From an uncultured Bacteroidota bacterium (GTDB lineage Bacteria; Bacteroidota; Bacteroidia; B-17B0; Aurantibacillaceae), in the NCBI GenBank assembly GCA_903834765.1, contig CAILKE010000034.1, forward strand, positions 1 through 49,228: a DNA stretch of 49,228 nucleotides, in the 5' to 3' direction. This document shows positions 26,919 to 35,569 of the stretch, piece by piece; within the stretch, counting starts at the first letter, position 1, and the number at the start of each line of letters is the position of its first letter. The position numbers and the translations under genes were made by a program. The notes under the pieces were generated by a model, which saw only the letters and a program-made list of their open reading frames with translations, made no database searches and was not told where the DNA came from.

Positions 26919-27452
26919 TTAGGGATAATATACCTCTAAAATACTATGCGAATATATCTCGTTATTAATTAATACTTGTGCCGACATTAATCCCATAAAA
27001 TCATCGTCTTCTATTGATTTTACTCTGATTGTAAGCGTATCTCCTGGAACAACGCCTTTATTAAATCCTGTATTATGAACTCGGGTAAATAAACCTTTAA
27101 CTGGTTCACTATGATCTTTAATTTCGGTTGTATTATTTTTGTTGAAATAGGCTAAACATAATCCAGCTTGGCCCATTGCTTCAATTTGCATCACACCTGG
27201 ATAAACTGGATGACCTGGGAAATGACCAGCAAAAATAGGATCTGCAGGGTCAATGTAACTTGTGACTTCAATGACAGCCTCTTTTAAATTTACTCTAGTA
27301 ATAGAAGTTACAAGTGCAAATGGAGGACGGTGAGGAATAATTTTATAAATATCTTCAGTTCCGTAATTTACTTTTACTAATCCTTCAGTAGGAATTTCTA
27401 GTATATCTCTTTTTAAGCTATGAATTAAGGCTTCTTTTTCGTCTAAGGTCAT
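26919..27452 (-). CDS. FabZ-like 3-hydroxyacyl-ACP dehydratase
   Basis: This 177-residue hotdog-fold protein carries IIPHRPPFALV (38-48) and the active-site helix AGHFPGHPVYPGVMQIEAMGQ, giving His77 and Glu91 as the catalytic pair. FabZ proteins remove water from 3-hydroxyacyl-ACP. Compared with a typical FabZ of about 150 residues it has an extra N-terminal stretch of some 28 residues. It is the second gene of the minus-strand cassette, 40 bp after the malonyl transferase and 74 bp before the ketosynthase, so it likely serves that pathway. Confidence 0.85.
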   Translation of the reverse strand: MTLDEKEALIHSLKRDILEIPTEGLVKVNYGTEDIYKIIPHRPPFALVTSITRVNLKEAVIEVTSYIDPADPIFAGHFPGHPVYPGVMQIEAMGQAGLCLAYFNKNNTTEIKDHSEPVKGLFTRVHNTGFNKGVVPGDTLTIRVKSIEDDDFMGLMSAQVLINNEIYSHSILEVYYP

Positions 27453-27492
27453 TTATTATTTGATTGAATTTTCGTTTAAAAATAAATTAAAT

Positions 27493-28350
27493 TTATGAAA
27501 CGACATTACTTTTTATTTTCTTTAAAACGTTTGTTAAAACTTCTCCAGGCCCCACTTCTAAGAACTCGCAATCTCCTAGGGAAAGAACATATTCGATACT
27601 TTGGAGCCATTTCACTGGACTATCTATTTGATTCACCATATTCTTTAAAATACCTACTGTATCCGATGGATAAAGTGTTGCTGTATAATTAGAAATAACT
27701 GGAACTTCACATTGTTTTAGTGCCATTGATTCAATATATTTTTTGAAGCTTTCTTTCACTGGAGTCATATAACGCGAATGAAATGCACCACTTACTTTTA
27801 GTGGAACATAACCTAACCCTTCATCCTCAATAAAATCTGCAGCATTATCTAATAATTCTAACGGGCCTGATATAACCATTTGAGAATGTGTATTAATATT
27901 TGCAATATCTAATTCAGGAAAATTTTCTACTAATATTGATTTTAATGATTCATAATCACTTCCCAAAATAGCAGCCATACCCGTTCCATTGATTGACAAC
28001 ATTAGCTCTCCTCGTTTTTGAACAATACGTAATCCTGTTTCAAAATCGAAAACACCTGCGGCATTTAAAGCATTAAATTCTCCTAAACTATGACCTAAAA
28101 AATAATTGGGGGCTTTGTTTGTTTTTAAATATTTTTGATATGTTAGGTAATTTACCAAATACAACGCAGGTTGGGTGTAATTAGTTTGATTTAAAAGATT
28201 ATCGGTATTATTAAGGCACAACTCATCAATATTGTAACCTAATACATTATTAGCCATAGCAACCGTTTCAGGAAACTCTTGAAATAAGTCGGCGCCCATT
28301 CCTTGAAATTGAGAGCCTTGTCCTGGAAATAATATTACGTTTATAGACAT
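27493..28350 (-). CDS. FabD-like malonyl-CoA:ACP transacylase
   Basis: This 285-residue acyltransferase loads malonyl units on a carrier protein. It shows LFPGQGSQ (7-14), the nucleophile Ser88 in GHSLGE, Arg113 in QKRGELM, which holds the malonyl carboxylate, and His191 in SGAFHSRYM. The Arg plus AFHS combination predicts malonyl over methylmalonyl. It is the first gene of the cassette; the 191 bp before it contain a -7-like TATTTTTG (minus strand, 28374-28367) about 17 bases ahead of the ATG, but no spaced -33 TTG. No acyl carrier protein gene lies in or around the cassette. Confidence 0.88.
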   Translation of the reverse strand: MSINVILFPGQGSQFQGMGADLFQEFPETVAMANNVLGYNIDELCLNNTDNLLNQTNYTQPALYLVNYLTYQKYLKTNKAPNYFLGHSLGEFNALNAAGVFDFETGLRIVQKRGELMLSINGTGMAAILGSDYESLKSILVENFPELDIANINTHSQMVISGPLELLDNAADFIEDEGLGYVPLKVSGAFHSRYMTPVKESFKKYIESMALKQCEVPVISNYTATLYPSDTVGILKNMVNQIDSPVKWLQSIEYVLSLGDCEFLEVGPGEVLTNVLKKIKSNVVS

Positions 28351-28541
28351 ATTGAAAAGGTAAGCACAAAAATATACTTTTAAATTTAATATTTATGGGA
28401 TTAAATATAAGAAATTAGTAGGTTTTTTTATAAAACTGAATATAAAACGCAAAAAATAGGTTTTTGACGGTAATTCATGGGCTTATATATTAATAAAGAG
28501 GCACTTATAATTTTGAGAAAAAAATCATGGAGCTCACTTTA

Positions 28542-29309
28542 TTAAGTTTTTAAAATAAGCCTTATCTCTTTTACTTCATAGTAATGAAGATTATCATCAG
28601 TATGTTGAAGGATGAGTTTACCGTCTGAGTTTATTCCAACAACAGTTGCATAAAACTCTTTTTCAATATCGGCAAATAAGCAAAGCTGATTTAAGCCAAA
28701 TAGTTTACTGAGGTATTGCTCATCAATTTCCAAATAGTTTAAAGCCTTTAATTTCAAGTACCACTTCTCTAAATGTTGACATAATCTTTCTAAAACATCA
28801 TTTTTATTGAACACTTGGCCGGTTAGTATTTTTAGTGAAGACGCGCTATATTGAAGATCTTTAAATTCTAATTGATTTACATTAACGCCAATTCCTATAA
28901 CACTGTATTGTAATAAATCTCGATTAAAATTATTTTCAATCAGTATACCTGCTATTTTTTTTTGATTTACTAAAATGTCATTAGGCCACTTAATTTTAAT
29001 GTCAAATTGGCTAATAGGTAATAACTCAGTCAATAAGTCATAGATAGCTAATGCGCTTATTTTACTTAAGTAAAATGTATGTTTGATGCTTAAAAAATGA
29101 GGTTTTAAGATGCAGGAAATAGTTATGTTTGACCCTATTTCACTATTCCATACAGCTCCTCGTTGTCCTTTTCCTTGCGTTTGATTATCAGTAGAAATGA
29201 TGGCGCCTTCTGCTATATTAATATTCTTTAATAAGTTCGTGGCATAAGTATTGGTGCTGTCTACCTCATGTAAAAAAATCAAGTGCTGTCCAATAAATAG
29301 TGTTTGCAT
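28542..29309 (-). CDS. birA: Biotin--[acetyl-CoA carboxylase] ligase
   Basis: This 255-residue enzyme attaches biotin to the carboxylase carrier protein. The adenylate-binding loop is GKGQRGAVWNS, preceded by VDSTNTYA, and KWPNDILVNQKKIAGIL supplies the catalytic lysine and biotin contacts. There is no N-terminal helix-turn-helix, so it is a non-repressor type. I start it at the ATG at 29307-29309; the open frame runs 124 codons further upstream, but that part is the antisense of rsfS and reads as unlikely hydrophobic sequence. It is divergent from rsfS, 82 bp apart, and lies downstream of no other gene on its strand here. Confidence 0.9.
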   Translation of the reverse strand: MQTLFIGQHLIFLHEVDSTNTYATNLLKNINIAEGAIISTDNQTQGKGQRGAVWNSEIGSNITISCILKPHFLSIKHTFYLSKISALAIYDLLTELLPISQFDIKIKWPNDILVNQKKIAGILIENNFNRDLLQYSVIGIGVNVNQLEFKDLQYSASSLKILTGQVFNKNDVLERLCQHLEKWYLKLKALNYLEIDEQYLSKLFGLNQLCLFADIEKEFYATVVGINSDGKLILQHTDDNLHYYEVKEIRLILKT

Positions 29310-29331
29310 TCGCACAAAAAGGTTAAATTTG
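29303..29331 (+). promoter_or_regulatory. Promoter of rsfS
   Basis: TTTG (29303-29306), 17 bases, then TAAATTTG (29324-29331) matches the Bacteroidota -33/-7 consensus exactly. The start site would be near 29338, giving a leader of about 54 bases before the rsfS ATG. The -33 box overlaps the first codons of birA on the other strand. Confidence 0.55.
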
Positions 29332-29391
29332 TTGATTAAGCAAATAAACAAATAAAATATAAAGAGAGTAGCATCTGCATTAAAAAATAAT

Positions 29392-29967
29392 ATGGCAAAA
29401 TTACCAGAAAAAAAAGTAGCAACTAAAAAAGCAACTCCTGCTAAAAAAAAGGCAACTAAAAAAGCATCTCCTAAAAAAGGTGTTGTTAAAAAAGTAGTCA
29501 AAATTCCTTTAACAGAAAAGCAAGAAGAGCAAAAAGAAGCTAATCGTATTGCAAATACTGAGAACAAAAAAGCAAAACCTAAAACAGCTAAGCGTCCAAA
29601 AAAAGAAAGTACCAAGGAACAAACAATGAGTTTGTTGGATGCTATAGTTGATGGTATGAAAGAAAAAAAGGCAAAAAACATAACTATTATTAATTTATCT
29701 AAATTAGAACACAGAGTAGCTGACTATTTTGTAATTTGTGATGCTGACAGTACTACTCATGTTCATGCCATTGCCGATTCTTTAGAGGAATGCGTAATGA
29801 AAAACACAAAAGAGCGACCATACCATAGCGAAGGTTATCAAAATGCAGAATGGATTTTGGTAGATTATGTAAACATCGTAGCTCATATTTTTATGCGTGA
29901 AACTCGTGAATTTTACAATATCGAAGGACTTTGGGCTGATGGCGAAACAACACATATTCCTGATTAA
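29392..29967 (+). CDS. rsfS: Ribosome silencing factor RsfS with lysine-rich N-terminal tail
   Basis: Residues 79-191 are a normal RsfS domain (MSLLDAIVDGMKEKKAKNI, DYFVICDADSTTHVHAIADS, WILVDYVNIVAHIF and the IEGLWAD end). This protein binds ribosomal protein L14 and blocks 50S-30S joining when nutrients are short. Residues 1-78 are an unusual extension rich in Lys, Ala, Pro and Thr (repeats such as KKATPAKKKATKKASPKK), like histone H1-type tails. An internal ATG at 29626 would yield the standard RsfS alone. The promoter site at 29303-29331 and the ATG at 29392 favour the long form. ftsH follows after about 90 bp. Confidence 0.88.
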   Translation: MAKLPEKKVATKKATPAKKKATKKASPKKGVVKKVVKIPLTEKQEEQKEANRIANTENKKAKPKTAKRPKKESTKEQTMSLLDAIVDGMKEKKAKNITIINLSKLEHRVADYFVICDADSTTHVHAIADSLEECVMKNTKERPYHSEGYQNAEWILVDYVNIVAHIFMRETREFYNIEGLWADGETTHIPD

Positions 29968-30055
29968 CTTGATATGAAATTATTCAACAACGAGTTGAGT
30001 TTTTTACATTAAATAAATAAACAATTAGCTAATTAACTAGTTATAAATTATAACA

Positions 30056-32206
30056 ATGAGCGACGAACAAAAAAATACGAACCCCTCACCAGAGGATGAT
30101 AGAAAAAAACAGTTTGAAAAAATGAAAGAACGTTTTGGGAAAAAATCTAATAGTTCTTTTGGCGGACCTTCTTCTGGAGGTGGAAATAGTTTCTACTGGA
30201 TTTATGGTTTAGTAATTATCGGACTTTTAGGTTTTGTATTTATGGGACAAGATTTTGAAAGTCGAGTTTACCCTACTGATCAAAGCGATTTTGAGCAAAA
30301 CATGCTTGCTAAAGGAGATGTGCGTAAAATTGTGATTGTGGTTGCTTCAGAGAAATATGCTGAAATTACAGTAGACAAAGACAGCTTGAAATTACCGCGC
30401 TATTTTACTCCAGATAAAACAGGTAAGAGAGTTCCTTTATTCCCTGACCCTAAAACCGCTAATGGACCACATTTTAGAGTGTCTGTGCCCGATGTAAAAG
30501 ATTTTTTGGAACAAGTACGATTAGTTCAAACAACTGCAAATATTCCTGCTAATTTAAGAGTATCTCCTTCTAGCGAAGAAAGAAGTGATTGGAAGCAATA
30601 TGTAGGATGGTTATTCCCAATAGTTATTATTATTGTTTTTTGGGTTATTATGATGCGCAGAATGGGTGGCGGTTCAGGTGGCGCAGGACAAATATTTAAT
30701 ATTGGAAAATCGAAGGCAGTATTGTTCGATAAAGATTCTAATGTAAACATCACTTTTAATGATGTAGCTGGTTTAGATGGCGCAAAAGTGGAGGTTATGG
30801 AGATTGTTGATTTTCTAAAGAATCCTAAAAAGTATACAGACTTAGGCGCTAAAATTCCTAAAGGTGCTTTATTAGTAGGACCTCCAGGAACTGGTAAAAC
30901 CTTACTAGCAAAAGCAGTAGCTGGAGAAGCTAAAGTTCCTTTCTTTTCATTATCAGGTTCTGATTTCGTAGAAATGTTTGTTGGCGTTGGAGCATCTCGT
31001 GTGCGCGATTTATTCCGTCAAGCAAAAGAGAAAGCACCTTGTATTATTTTTATTGATGAAATTGATGCAATTGGTAGAGCTCGTGGCAAAAATGCAGCAG
31101 CCGGCGGAAATGATGAACGTGAAAATACCTTGAATCAACTCTTAACAGAAATGGATGGTTTTGGCACTAACAGTGGTGTGATTATCTTAGCCGCCACTAA
31201 CCGTGCAGATATTTTAGATAGAGCATTAATGCGCGCAGGTCGTTTTGATAGACAGATCTATGTGGATATGCCTGATGTTGTAGAGCGTGCCGAAATATTT
31301 AAAGTGCATTTAAAAAAGATTAAAATTGACGATTCTGTTGATATAGAATTTTTAGCAAAACAAACTCCTGGATTTAGTGGCGCAGATATTGCAAACATCT
31401 GTAATGAAGCGGCATTAATCGCAGCCCGTGCCAATAAAAAAATTGTAACGAAGCAAGATTTTTTAGATGCAGTGGATAGAATTATTGCTGGTTTAGAAAA
31501 GAAAAATAAAATCATTACTCCAACAGAAAAACGCGTGATTGCTTTTCACGAAGCAGGACATGCTACAGTTAGTTGGATGTGCGAGCATGCTTCTCCTTTA
31601 ATCAAAGTAACGATCGTACCTCGTGGACGTTCATTAGGAGCCGCCTGGTACTTGCCAGAAGAGCGTCAAATTACAACTACTGAACAAATTGTAGATGAAA
31701 TGTGCGCTACGCTTGGAGGAAGAGCAGCTGAAGAAGTTATTTTCGGAAAAATATCAACCGGTGCTTTAAGTGATTTAGAAAAAATTACCCGTCAAGCTTA
31801 TGCTTGTATTGTTTACTACGGACTTAATGATAAAATAGGAAATGTAAGTTACTATGATAGTTCGGGACAAAGTGAATACAATTTTAATAAACCTTATAGC
31901 GAAAGTACCGCTAAAATAATTGACGAAGAGGTTAAGAAAATGATTGATATTGCTTACGCTCGTACGAAAGCAATATTAATGGCGAATAAAGATAAGTTGA
32001 CGTTATTAGCCGAAAAGTTATTAGAAAAAGAAGTTATTTTTAAAGAAGATTTAGAAGCTATTTTTGGAAAACGTCCGTTTGCAAAAGATTTAGCAGAAGA
32101 AGAATTGAAAGAAAAACAAATTCACGAAGCAATATTAGCAAAAACAGAAGAAAGCACTCCGTCTATTGACCCACCTGCTTCAAATGATAATCCTATAGTT
32201 AATTAA
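30056..32206 (+). CDS. ftsH: ATP-dependent zinc metalloprotease FtsH
   Basis: This 716-residue membrane-bound AAA+ protease degrades membrane and regulatory proteins as a hexamer. Transmembrane helices lie at about 47-64 and 182-200 around a periplasmic domain. The Walker A is GPPGTGKT (275-282), Walker B IIFIDEID (330-337), and the second region of homology includes [10 protein letters not shown] (Ala where many have Pro). The zinc site is HEAGH (498-502), with a further Asp near 573 in GALSDLEK. The N-terminus is polar with a Gly/Ser stretch. Its final codons form the left arm of its own terminator. It lies behind rsfS, a common order in this phylum. Confidence 0.96.
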   Translation: MSDEQKNTNPSPEDDRKKQFEKMKERFGKKSNSSFGGPSSGGGNSFYWIYGLVIIGLLGFVFMGQDFESRVYPTDQSDFEQNMLAKGDVRKIVIVVASEKYAEITVDKDSLKLPRYFTPDKTGKRVPLFPDPKTANGPHFRVSVPDVKDFLEQVRLVQTTANIPANLRVSPSSEERSDWKQYVGWLFPIVIIIVFWVIMMRRMGGGSGGAGQIFNIGKSKAVLFDKDSNVNITFNDVAGLDGAKVEVMEIVDFLKNPKKYTDLGAKIPKGALLVGPPGTGKTLLAKAVAGEAKVPFFSLSGSDFVEMFVGVGASRVRDLFRQAKEKAPCIIFIDEIDAIGRARGKNAAAGGNDERENTLNQLLTEMDGFGTNSGVIILAATNRADILDRALMRAGRFDRQIYVDMPDVVERAEIFKVHLKKIKIDDSVDIEFLAKQTPGFSGADIANICNEAALIAARANKKIVTKQDFLDAVDRIIAGLEKKNKIITPTEKRVIAFHEAGHATVSWMCEHASPLIKVTIVPRGRSLGAAWYLPEERQITTTEQIVDEMCATLGGRAAEEVIFGKISTGALSDLEKITRQAYACIVYYGLNDKIGNVSYYDSSGQSEYNFNKPYSESTAKIIDEEVKKMIDIAYARTKAILMANKDKLTLLAEKLLEKEVIFKEDLEAIFGKRPFAKDLAEEELKEKQIHEAILAKTEESTPSIDPPASNDNPIVN

Positions 32207-32229
32207 CATAGGATTATCATTTTTTTTAA
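32182..32229 (+). terminator. ftsH terminator with one arm inside the coding sequence
   Basis: ATGATAATCCTAT (32184-32196) pairs perfectly over 13 bp with ATAGGATTATCAT (32208-32220), followed by eight Ts. The left arm encodes the last residues of FtsH and the TAA stop (32204-32206) lies in the loop. Confidence 0.88.
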
Positions 32230-32280
32230 AATTCTCACATCAAGATAAATACTTATATTTATAAGTAATATATTACTGAT

Positions 32281-33108
32281 ATGAGAATTTTTTTATTTTT
32301 AGTATTAACTTATTTTTGTTTGTCAAAGAACATCTTTTCACAAGATGTTTTATATACCGTTTCTGGGAGTATAATAAAAGCAAAGGTTATAGAAATTAAT
32401 GCTAATGAAATTAAGTATAAAAATTTCAATAATCTTGAAGGACCAATGTATTTAATTTATAATACAGATGTTGTTCTCATTCAATTTGCGAATGGTTCTT
32501 CGCAAATTATTAATGGCAATGCGCCTGCCTTAAATCCAATAAAAACAGAAACTCTTGTTGCTAAAAAAACGCAGCAAAAACCGAATCAAAATTTGTATTA
32601 TATGAATCAAAATTTATTGTCAATCAATGCATTAGCATTGGCCAATGGAGATGTGACATTGATGTACGACAGAGATTTTTGTAATAGTAAATTATCTCTT
32701 TCTGTGTTAGGTGGTTATAATTTTAACACACGAATGGGCTTTTTAAATAGTTTTATCAATAGCTCGAGAGAACACGCTAAGAAAAATTTCGATGTAGGTT
32801 TGGGAATAAATTTTATGCCCAATAATACCAAACGAGGTCAATATTTTGTGGGACTTCTAGCTAAGTATATGGGTTATACATACGATACTCCAATTGACAC
32901 AACAAATAATCAGTTAATATTTGCCAAAGCTAAAGGATATCAAATGGCGGTAATGGTCACAAATGGTTGGTTTGTGAGAATCTCTCAGAATTTTAATTTC
33001 AAAATTTTTGGTTCTTTTGGTATTCCTATAAATTCACCTGAGCTTAAATCAAGCTATAAAATTGCACCAAAAATTTATTTGGGATATTGCTTTGGTTATA
33101 GATTTTAA
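32281..33108 (+). CDS. Hypothetical outer-membrane-like protein, copy A
   Basis: This 275-residue protein of unknown function has a signal peptide (about residues 1-20, ending IFSQ). A small N-terminal domain follows (DVLYTVSGSIIKAKVIEINANEIKY..., ending near GSSQIINGN). Its second half is made of alternating strands and ends in the aromatic FGYRF, as expected for a beta-barrel in the outer membrane. The N-terminal domain is similar in pattern to that of the next gene (D.L...GS....K...IN...I.Y). A 7-bp inverted repeat ACTTATA/TATAAGT (32251-32266) sits just ahead of the ATG. Confidence 0.7.
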   Translation: MRIFLFLVLTYFCLSKNIFSQDVLYTVSGSIIKAKVIEINANEIKYKNFNNLEGPMYLIYNTDVVLIQFANGSSQIINGNAPALNPIKTETLVAKKTQQKPNQNLYYMNQNLLSINALALANGDVTLMYDRDFCNSKLSLSVLGGYNFNTRMGFLNSFINSSREHAKKNFDVGLGINFMPNNTKRGQYFVGLLAKYMGYTYDTPIDTTNNQLIFAKAKGYQMAVMVTNGWFVRISQNFNFKIFGSFGIPINSPELKSSYKIAPKIYLGYCFGYRF

Positions 33109-33117
33109 AAGTCATAA

Positions 33118-33945
33118 ATGAAAAAATTAGTTTATATATTTTTTGTACTGCTCTGTATTAAGTCTAATAATGCGCTTTCTCAAGATAAATTGTTTTTACG
33201 AAATGGATCTTCGTTAACTTGTAAAATTGTTTCTATTAATGAACATACAATTAGTTATAGTGATACTGTAGAAAATTCTCCGATTACAACCATTGCCAAA
33301 ACCCAAATTATAGTGGCTGAAATTAAAGGTGAAGTTTACATATTTGGTTCAGACAAACAAGTCAATGAACAATTAATAAGTACTAACGAAACATGGGAGC
33401 AGCGTAAAGATCGTAAAATGCAAGATTGGAAAAAACGAGAAGACACCTTGTCGAATAACATCCTTGGTTTTTATTTACCGGTTATTTTATTTGGAAGACT
33501 AGGTGTTTCTTACGAACGTTTATTTGCTAATAAGACTATAGGAATAAAAATCCCTTTTATTTTAAGTTATAATCCGATCGCTTATCTGGCTTCTTCTAAT
33601 TCATCTAGTTCAACTACAACTACAACCAGCACTCCAAATAAAGGCTTAGGATTTATTACCGGTATTGATGTTAATTTTTACCATGACATAAAGCCTCAAT
33701 TGAAATATTATTTTGGGCCAAGAATTCGTTATGGAACGGATATGTTTTTAGGAGGTATTGAAGGATTAACTGCTCAAATTCAGAATGGAATTTTCAGAAG
33801 CAGCGGAAAGCGATTCACGAATACTTTTGGAATTGGCTTTGGCTTTTTTAAACTTTCAAGAAAATATTCTAGTCTATCAGGTTATACAGAAAATCAGGTG
33901 TATCCGAGTTATTCCATCACCTGGCGATTAGGATTTAGACTATAG
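33118..33945 (+). CDS. Hypothetical outer-membrane-like protein, copy B
   Basis: This 275-residue protein starts 9 bp after its neighbour and has the same plan: signal peptide (ending ALSQ), a small DKLFLRNGSSLTCKIVSINEHTISY domain, a charged linker (about residues 92-110), and a strand-rich C-terminal half ending WRLGFRL. A Ser/Thr run near residues 160-175 is probably an exposed loop. Equal length and the shared N-terminal pattern suggest an old tandem duplication, though the barrel halves have diverged. Function unknown. The 110 bp after it contain no clear terminator. Confidence 0.7.
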   Translation: MKKLVYIFFVLLCIKSNNALSQDKLFLRNGSSLTCKIVSINEHTISYSDTVENSPITTIAKTQIIVAEIKGEVYIFGSDKQVNEQLISTNETWEQRKDRKMQDWKKREDTLSNNILGFYLPVILFGRLGVSYERLFANKTIGIKIPFILSYNPIAYLASSNSSSSTTTTTSTPNKGLGFITGIDVNFYHDIKPQLKYYFGPRIRYGTDMFLGGIEGLTAQIQNGIFRSSGKRFTNTFGIGFGFFKLSRKYSSLSGYTENQVYPSYSITWRLGFRL

Positions 33946-34055
33946 ATTTTTTTTAAATAATCTACATATAAGTTTAAACTGTTTTATTAATGAATTTATA
34001 ATACGTTAGTAAGTGTGCGGCAGGTTTTAATTCACCTATACTAACTAAGTTTACA

Positions 34056-35309
34056 TTAACCTTTCGCTAATTCAATTACTGTTATTTCAGGCCATATACC
34101 TAATCTTCCTGGATAACCTAAAAAACCTAAGCCTCTATTCACATATAAATGCTGATTATCTTGTTTGTATAACCCCGCCCAGTGCTTATATAAATATTGA
34201 ACCGGACTCCATTTAATGCCTGGTATTTCAATACCAAACTGCATCCCATGTGTATGTCCACTTAACGTTAAGTCTATATCCTTGTATTTTTCTTCTTGAC
34301 TAATAACCATGTCCCAATGAGAAGGATCGTGAGATAATAATATTTTAAATGGATAGGCTTCTGTTCCTGCATGTGCGCTTTCTAATTTGCCATAACGCGG
34401 AAAGCGTAAGTTCCCCCCCCAGTTTTCGATACCAAGAATCGCAATTTTTTGTCCTTCTTTTTCTATCGGCACGTGTTCGTTCATTAATAGTCGCCAGCCA
34501 GAATTAGCGTGAACGGCTTTCAATTCTTCTAAATTGAGACGCTTTGCTTCTGGACTATCCCATTGCTTATAATCACCATAGTCGTGATTGCCAAGACAAC
34601 TATAAACGCCATAAGGCGCTTTCAGCATTTTATAAGTTTCTAAATGCATGGTGGTTTCAGAAGTTTCATTATTTACTAAATCACCAGTAAAAAAAATAAT
34701 GTCAGGTTTTTGTGCCATTGCTATTGTAAAGGCTTTTACTAATGGCTCCGTGCTATAAAAACTACCGCTGTGTAAATCTGATATTTGAACTATTTTTAAT
34801 CCATGAAAGGCATCAGGTAAATTTGAAGCTATTACCTTAGCTGTATGTACCCTGAATTTATAGGCACCTCTCACCATACCGTATATAAAAGATATGGCAG
34901 GCACTACGGTAAATGTAACGGCTACTTGACTTAAAAACTTTAAACGACTGATATGATTTGTGGTACCTTCAATGGTTTCGATAGGTGTTTTTTGAAATAA
35001 TGAAACAATCCATTTGAATAGGCGAATAGCATCATCTATTAATAAAAAGGTGCAGCCGATGAGCTTACATAGCATTAAAATCAAACCTAATGACGAAATA
35101 AATCTGAATAAATTATTCCACTCTGGTGGCGGATAGAACATCGCTACAATGCCTACTACCAAGTTATAGGCGGCTAGGAAGTAGGCTATGTAAAGAATTG
35201 TTTTACGCTTGTTAGGAGAAAAATCTATACTAATAGTTTTGACAGCTTGCAAAAAATACCATTCTATGAGAACAATGACAATAAATAAGATCAAAAATCG
35301 AAGAAACAT
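34056..35309 (-). CDS. Membrane metallophosphoesterase
   Basis: This 417-residue protein has about four N-terminal transmembrane segments (residues 1-165) followed by a calcineurin-like phosphoesterase domain. The motif set is complete: ISDLHSGS, FTGDLVN, GNHDYGD, SHDPSHWD and SGHTHGMQFG, which hold two metal ions. The layout resembles YkuE/YpbG-type enzymes; substrates vary and some act on lipids such as UDP-diacylglucosamine, so none is assigned. A TACCTTTA (minus strand, 35337-35330), close to the -7 consensus, lies about 20 bases ahead of the start, without a clear -33. Confidence 0.88.
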   Translation of the reverse strand: MFLRFLILFIVIVLIEWYFLQAVKTISIDFSPNKRKTILYIAYFLAAYNLVVGIVAMFYPPPEWNNLFRFISSLGLILMLCKLIGCTFLLIDDAIRLFKWIVSLFQKTPIETIEGTTNHISRLKFLSQVAVTFTVVPAISFIYGMVRGAYKFRVHTAKVIASNLPDAFHGLKIVQISDLHSGSFYSTEPLVKAFTIAMAQKPDIIFFTGDLVNNETSETTMHLETYKMLKAPYGVYSCLGNHDYGDYKQWDSPEAKRLNLEELKAVHANSGWRLLMNEHVPIEKEGQKIAILGIENWGGNLRFPRYGKLESAHAGTEAYPFKILLSHDPSHWDMVISQEEKYKDIDLTLSGHTHGMQFGIEIPGIKWSPVQYLYKHWAGLYKQDNQHLYVNRGLGFLGYPGRLGIWPEITVIELAKG

Positions 35310-35569
35310 GTGTTAAAATTTAGAGGGTATAAAGGTACATTATATGAACACGCTTTAATTACCTTTTGTGTTATATTTTTATAAAAATTTTATAAATTAG
35401 GCTATTGTTAACTAGTAGTCGTTGAATGTTAGCGCTTTGATGATTTATGATCTATCATAATTATGTTCATTACATTTCAAAAATGTTAATCAATTTTAGA
35501 TAAACGGCAAACCAAAACACAATCAAACCATTACATTTGGCGCAATAATTAAAACTAAAACAAAAAATC

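Noticed and set aside
29310-29681. N-terminal extension of BirA by 124 codons
   Set aside because: It is the antisense of the rsfS lysine-rich tail and reads as Phe/Leu-rich nonsense; the BirA domain begins at the ATG at 29307-29309.
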